Shown here: in pieces, positions 58,367 to 64,000 of the stretch | Layout of the letters: every line of letters starts with the position of its first letter | Position numbering within the stretch: position 1 is the stretch's first letter | NCBI GenBank assembly: GCA_026120185.1 | Contig: JANUWF010001819.1 | Coordinates: forward strand, 1,860,001 to 1,924,000 | Origin: Voacanga thouarsii | Taxonomy: Eukaryota > Streptophyta > Magnoliopsida > Gentianales > Apocynaceae | DNA: 64,000 nt | Direction: 5' to 3' | Program-made: the position numbers and the translations under genes | Notes under the pieces: model-generated | Told to the model about the DNA's origin: nothing | The model's database searches: none | What the model saw: only the letters and a program-made list of their open reading frames with translations

Positions 58367-60800
58367 GCTTTTCCATATATATTAGCTAGTTGTAGAGAGT
58401 ATAAATTTTGCCTTAATTCTCCATTTTCCCTATTATCGAGAAAAAAAGATGTCCAAAAATTCTTTCTACTTGTATTATATGATAGGAAAGTCACACAAAA
58501 AGGTGAAAGAAATGGCAAAAAGAAAAATGGGGTTCTTGGTATGTTAAGTTAAATACAAAGTTCTTAAAGAAGGTTGAAAATTTGTGGTTGCTAAAACTAG
58601 AATTTTCCTAAAAATCCAACAAATTATTTATAAGTGCAAGATATAGATACCATTACCTTTTTCTCAAACCTAATACACATAAAAGTAATCACTTTCTTTC
58701 GCGTTTTTTTTTTTTCATTTTTCGTTTATATCAAAATAAATTTGTGATTTTACCATTCATAACTAGCCCACATGTCTAACTTTTGCTTATTTTTATCTCC
58801 AAGAGTTCAAAGCACCAACCAAAAACGATGTAGAATATAGCTAACCTTTAATAAAGTATGCATTATACAATTTAAGAAATGTGTGTCTCTTCTTATATCC
58901 TATATGCTCTGCACTATTACTTTCTTTTGATATTCTCATATTTGAACAAAAAAAATTTCTAAGAATAAAATTAAATTGTAAGAAAGTAATACTTCAGGTG
59001 GCTAAAACTATTTCTTACTGAATAATAGTAGGAATAGCAGTAATATGATAATCGTAGCTTTTACCGTATAATATTATCATTACTTATTAAAGTTGTCTTA
59101 TCGTAATTATATTAATTATCAAAATGCTTATTGTTTTACTAATACTAATAAAATGTGCTTTACTAAAACTTACATATACCAATACCAACTGATTCAATAC
59201 TAAAATATTGATAATTTTTTTTGACAAAAAAACCAAATTACATAAATAATGTTCTTTAATTTAAACCATACAAATCCAAGAACTACATAACTAAATTAGT
59301 ATACAAAAATATAGAAAAATAAATATATTTTTATACTCTTTTTTATATGTATTATAGATATAGCTAATATCTGTAAAGGATACTGTAAGGAGTCTCTTAT
59401 CAATACTTAATAGTATTAGTACTAGTTGGCGTCTCCACACGATGTGTGGAGATTTGTCCATCGTGTTAAAAAAAATATGCATTAAACATATGTATTTGTA
59501 ATGTTTAGCCAACGAAAGACTAAACAAAACTTCCAAAGATTTTATTGTGAGTTTAGCCATGAGAAGCTTATGAATTTGTATAGACTACCTTATAGGAGTC
59601 CATCAATATGATTATCAAATGCCTTCTAGAAGATATTCACTCTAGCAGTTCAAATCAGCTTGGACAAGCCATCGCTAGTAAATTAGTCAAGATTAACTGT
59701 TGTGTTTACTCCATTTTCAGAACTATCTTCATGAACTTGTAAAAGAAATAACTTATGGCAGCTGATGGTAAAACCTGAAGGAGAAACACAAGGACAAATA
59801 TATTTGGAGAAGAAAACAACATCTATTAGCAGTGATTTCTAGTAACCCAATATCAAGCCAAAATATAGTATCAAAGAATGAAAATAGGAAAATGTGTTAT
59901 TGTCAAGTACAAAATCAACCAATGAGTGATCAAGCTTTCATATTTACAGCATTGAATCATTTTTGATAGAAAACCAAGGAAAGTTCAAATTCTTAGATTT
60001 TTTCCATAGGTTTTTCTAATGAAAACATGGGTCTATGAGTTTGAAATAATGGACAGAGTTGATTGTAAACCTACCAATGCTAAAACATACATGATGATGT
60101 AAGGAAAAGGAAGATACGCTACATGTCATGGACAAATGGGACTATTTCCATTCTATTAATCTTGTGCAGCTATTCCTTCAAAACAAAAAAAAAAAAAAAA
60201 CATAAAAGGAATGAGACAAATTGATGTTGGCACTTTGAGCATACTTAGATTTCAAACATCTGAATAGTCAAAGATATCGAATAGCTTCCTCTCCAATAAC
60301 TGTTAAAAAAATGGATAGCTGGTTGTGACTAAACATTCAAGACAGACAACAAATGCAGGTTTCTAAGATCTTTACTCAAAGACTCAATGTCATTATGAGC
60401 CAAAATTAACTTCTATAACTCCACAGCCTACAAATGTGTAATAGCAGACATCATTATCTCATTATACCTAACCTACACAGCCGCATTATCCATTCAAAAG
60501 AAACATTGCATAATAAACAGAATATGCGACAAATATACCTCCCACCAATTCTCACCCTCACAAACTGCATCCAAGCTCTTGTACAAATCATTCGACACTT
60601 CCCTATTACAAAACTCATATTTTGTAAAAAGCATAATTCACAAGTAACCCTTTCTTGTGTGTGCATATAGATTTGTTGGCCCCAAAGAGCAATCACTATT
60701 TAGCTCAAGAATGCATCTAGTCAAACAAATATCAAATAGCCCATATTTAAAAAATCAACAGTTATCATTGCACCAACATATCTGTGAATATGTAATAATT
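57219..60800. other. Gene-poor AT-rich DNA
   Basis: No recognisable coding sequence. It contains the CA microsatellite listed separately and scattered poly-A/T runs. Open frames at 58175-58552 and its antisense are largely the microsatellite. Confidence 0.45.
58303..58368. repeat. (CA)n(TA)n microsatellite
   Basis: About 55 bases of CA repeat followed by a short TA run. Confidence 0.97.
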
Positions 60801-62820
60801 GCTGTGTATGTATAGCAATTGTCATACACAGCATCGGCCTTCATCAATGCTTCAGTTATACCCTGTAAGTGAGAAGCTTAATTTCAGCAAGGCTTATTTT
60901 TAGGAAATCTTTCCATTGCATTTTAGAGGATCTCACTTCTTCTACCTAAGTTACCATATGGTTGAAATATATTCCTATCTCAAACCAAGAACGTGGGTTC
61001 TTTATTAAAGCCACAATATACCTTGAATAAATTTCACCTTCATTTCTTCTCGTTCTTTGGTTTACAGAAAATGACAAATCATCTTTCTCGTTATTATTCT
61101 TTTTGTTAATTCAGATCAGGGAGGTATCAAAGTCCTTTTTCCCATTACTTATCTTCAGGTTAACTTCAAAATGATTTCCTTTGCTTCTTTTCTCTCTAGT
61201 GAATTAGAAAAGTAGGTCCCATTTTATAATTTCATATTTTGTAAACCTTGTACTGACAGATCTATTCTGTGCAAGGCGATTTTGCCTCGTTTGCATAAAT
61301 GTAAACACAGGATATTTTCTTTTTTTACCTTATTTTATTAGCATTATCAACCATCAAGGTCTTTGATATTTTATTTGACTGTTACATATACAACGGACAT
61401 GTTTCTAAGAAATCCAATCAGTAACGGTAGAGCATCCACAAAGACACAGATTACTGCAACTGGTGAGTTTACAAACTTCACCAAGAAAACAGAGAAGAAT
61501 ATTCTTGCACATCAACCAGACTATACAAGAACATCTTTCTAAAGCTTCAATCATATATGTGTATATACCATATGCTATGTATATATATAGCATTCCAAAT
61601 TGAATGACAATTTCCTATGTTCTCAGATATTTTGGTGCCTTTCTGTGTTACTTTTACATTTCCTCCAATTTGGCAGCTACCATTAGCACCTAAATCTAAT
61701 GGCATTATAAATCTAAAAAGAGCAAAGTGCTCATTTAGATAGCTATATTTTAAGAAAATGAATTCATTAGTGTTTTTTCCGGCATTATCAAAATCTGGTT
61801 TGGCCAATCACCAGAAAAATACCAAAGTAAATGTAAAAGTAGCAGCTTCCAAAATAATGGGCAGCCATCTTCAAGCAATGTAAAACATTATGAAAACCAA
61901 CACTGAAGAAGATTTAAGCACACATACAAAACATAAATTGTGCGGTCAAAAAGAACAATGACAAAAGGTATTGATCATGGGGGTGACTCGATAAATTGGG
62001 GTGGTGGTAAAGACGGAACTATTAGGTAAGAAAGTAGTTCATATCCACACAAAGTAATGAAAGAATACTGCTCATCAAGTTATCCTAGGTTTTCTACACT
62101 AATAAATAAGGATTACAGAAAGTAATGAAAGACTACCCTTGGTTATCAAGGAAAGAAATCAGATTTTCAAGTATGCATCCTACTTCACAAACCAATATGC
62201 CACTGACCTAAAATGACCAAAAGTGAAGAACATATTAATATAGAACCCAAAGAAAAGGCTGATAATTGCCACAATGATCTTGGAGGTAATTCATTTCACT
62301 CGCAATACAAGTGTGGAAAATGCATAATTTAATTCTCAAACTGGGTGTGGAAAATCTCTGGAGTGGCTATGATCTTTTTCAACATTTAAAAAAAAAGAAA
62401 TTAAAGCAACTATTTTTAGAGTAACATGCTAGAGACAAAAGCCTTGGAGGAAAGGCGTTTCATTGACCAATAGCGAATCTAAAGGAAATATTCATGGAAT
62501 CATAATTACCTTGTCAAAGGATATGATCTTATTCATGGAACCAACATTGATTATTACCTGCACAGTTTCAACATCACCAAATTAAGTCAAAAAGTTGCAC
62601 AGGAAATAGTTGGAAGTCTAGAATTAAACAAAGCTCTAGCCACTACTGCTGCAGATTTCTTAGTGAAATATTTTGCAAGGTTACCTACCATCTTTTTGGA
62701 AACTAGAACAAATGATGGCAGCTTTTTAATCACCCAAAGATCTGCCAGTTGAGAACTGATCAATGCTTTCTATTCTAATTATCATCTGGCTAGCAACACT
62801 AATTTGGGCTAGCCCTTAAA

Positions 62821-63116
62821 TTACTGGGACACTCTTATTCATTTTTGTCTAAGCCAAAGTCCTATAATATATATGTACTCAATAACCCAGAACACAAAAT
62901 TATATCACAGTAGCTCCTCATTTTCTTTTTCTTTTTTTCTTTCCAGGGGAGGGAGTGTGGTAGCATAATTACTGGGACACTCTTATTCATTTTCATCTAA
63001 GCCAAAGTCCTATAATATATATGTACTCAATAACCCAAAACACAAAATTATGTCACAGTAGCTCCTCATTTTCTTCTTCTTTTTTTCTTTCCAGGGGAGG
63101 GAGTGTGGTAGCATAA
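62821..63116. repeat. 148-bp tandem duplication
   Basis: TTACTGGGACACTCTTATTC begins copies at 62821 and 62969. They differ at a handful of bases. Each ends in GGGAGGGAGTGTGGTAGCAT. It lies in intergenic or intron sequence of the D2HGDH locus. Confidence 0.92.
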
Positions 63117-63237
63117 TAACATCACCATTATTGCATTACTTAGATTAAGAATAAGAAATTATTGATATTCCCACAAGGCACAGCATTCAAGTTCTGCTTT
63201 GCTGTTCATTTCTTGTTTTGGGGTTGGCCAAGCAATG

Positions 63238-63262
63238 GGTGGGGGGAGGGGGTGGGGGGTTG
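63238..63262. repeat. G-rich tract
   Basis: GTGGGGGGAGGGGGTGGGGG on the plus strand has four G-runs and could form a G-quadruplex. It lies in an intron of the D2HGDH fragment. Confidence 0.8.
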
Positions 63263-64000
63263 TTGGTGTGAGAGAAGAGCAAAGGTTCAACATTCAACAT
63301 GCACTATAGCGCAATGGCATTGAAAAAAAAAAAAAAGAACGGTTGAAAATAGGCATAAATCATATGAAGCCTAGTTCACAATGTATATAATCTCAAAGAA
63401 ATCATATAAAGGTAGAAAATACAAGCTAGTATTCTAATGTCACCAAGGACATCCATGTAGCTTTATTAGATTAAAACAATATGTTCTAATTCTTCAATAT
63501 CCTTAAGTTCATCTTATTTAATTGAATCACAAAAACATCAAATTTCCTACAATAAAACTCACTTCCTTTTAAGGAATACCCAATGCATCTGATTTCTGGA
63601 ACAAAAGTTGGATTTTATTTGGAACAAAAACAATTCAACCCGTCTAATGCTAATAATATAATACCACCACATCTGTTAATTAACATATGGTACCACAGTG
63701 TCTATCCCAGATTTGAATGTCCACCAATCACAATGAAAATAACCAAACACTACCTGATAAAAAACAGGAACAGTTCCACCAACAAGAGCCGTATTTCCAC
63801 CTTGTGGAACAACAGTCAAGCATCTTGAATTGCAATAGTTAAGAATCTGAGAAATCTGCAAAAACGATGATAATCAGGAGTTAGTATTCCTCAAGTATGG
63901 TAGACCAGTCTCCATAAGAACCACAACCATGTCAAATATGCAAGTGCGTGTATACATTGACATGCAAAAGTTTCTGCCAGTTAAATAAAAAATAAAACAT

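Larger units (their letters stand above)
60823..63855 (-). pseudogene. D2HGDH: D-2-hydroxyglutarate dehydrogenase gene, partial
   Basis: The mitochondrial enzyme is an FAD protein that oxidises D-2-hydroxyglutarate in lysine and branched-chain amino acid breakdown. Minus-strand exons: 63855-63754 (ISQILNYCNSRCLTVVPQGG, NTALVGGTVPVF), 62557-62510 (VIINVGSMNKIISFDK), 62207-62137 (VSGILVCEVGCILENLISFL) and 61712-61658 (FIMPLDLGANGSCQIGGN). All have AG acceptors and GT donors with matching phases, and they cover the FAD-binding region. The next expected exons are absent. Only a piece at about 60862-60823 (GITEALMKADAVY), from the substrate-domain part, remains, and no catalytic C-terminus follows. 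The 5' exons lie beyond the right edge. It is most likely a truncated gene copy, but exons moved far away cannot be excluded. Confidence 0.82.

Noticed and set aside
58175..58552. Frames through the CA repeat (HTHTHT and VCVCVC)
   Set aside because: Microsatellite translation.

Overview
The window is nuclear DNA of a flowering plant, almost certainly a eudicot. The signs are AT-rich intergenic DNA, short GT-AG introns, plant-type Ty1/copia and Ty3/gypsy elements, CACTA transposons, and fragments of plant families (RKD, nCBP, SKIP, PP2-type F-box, DETOXIFICATION 42). I cannot fix the species. Most of the window is repeats. Only one host locus is nearly whole: a 13-exon MATE transporter gene (DETOXIFICATION 42 type, plus strand, 46,619-50,996), which has a single-base frameshift in a variable loop.

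Layout. 1-7.5 kb: the 3' end of one copia element and its LTR, then a broken minus-strand copia element (gag piece, leader, primer-binding site, 5' LTR). 7.5-15.3 kb: decayed gypsy material, including an integrase-chromodomain remnant. 15.35-about 20 kb: a Helitron-like terminus followed by fragments of three unrelated host genes (SKIP, nCBP, PP2-type F-box), all on the minus strand. 20-24 kb: gene-poor, with microsatellites. 24.05-44.2 kb: three copies of one small copia family (named C, D and E here) in alternating orientation, each with paired LTRs and a 5-bp target duplication. C carries a nested CACTA element. D has lost gag-to-integrase and instead carries an intron-containing RKD (RWP-RK) gene in antisense. 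E has lost several catalytic residues.

44.2-46 kb: two related palindromic foldback repeats. 46.1-51 kb: the MATE gene with a probable 5'UTR intron. 52.38-57.2 kb: a second CACTA element with a CAT target duplication and gene-like internal sequence. 57-60.8 kb: little besides microsatellites. 60.8-63.86 kb: part of a D-2-hydroxyglutarate dehydrogenase gene on the minus strand. Four consecutive exons have good splice sites and phase, but most of the C-terminal half is missing.

The two most unusual structures are the RKD gene inside a retrotransposon, bounded by near-identical LTRs and a target duplication, and the Helitron-like cluster of captured gene fragments. Boundaries were read by eye. 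Family names rest on recognised motifs; no database search was run.
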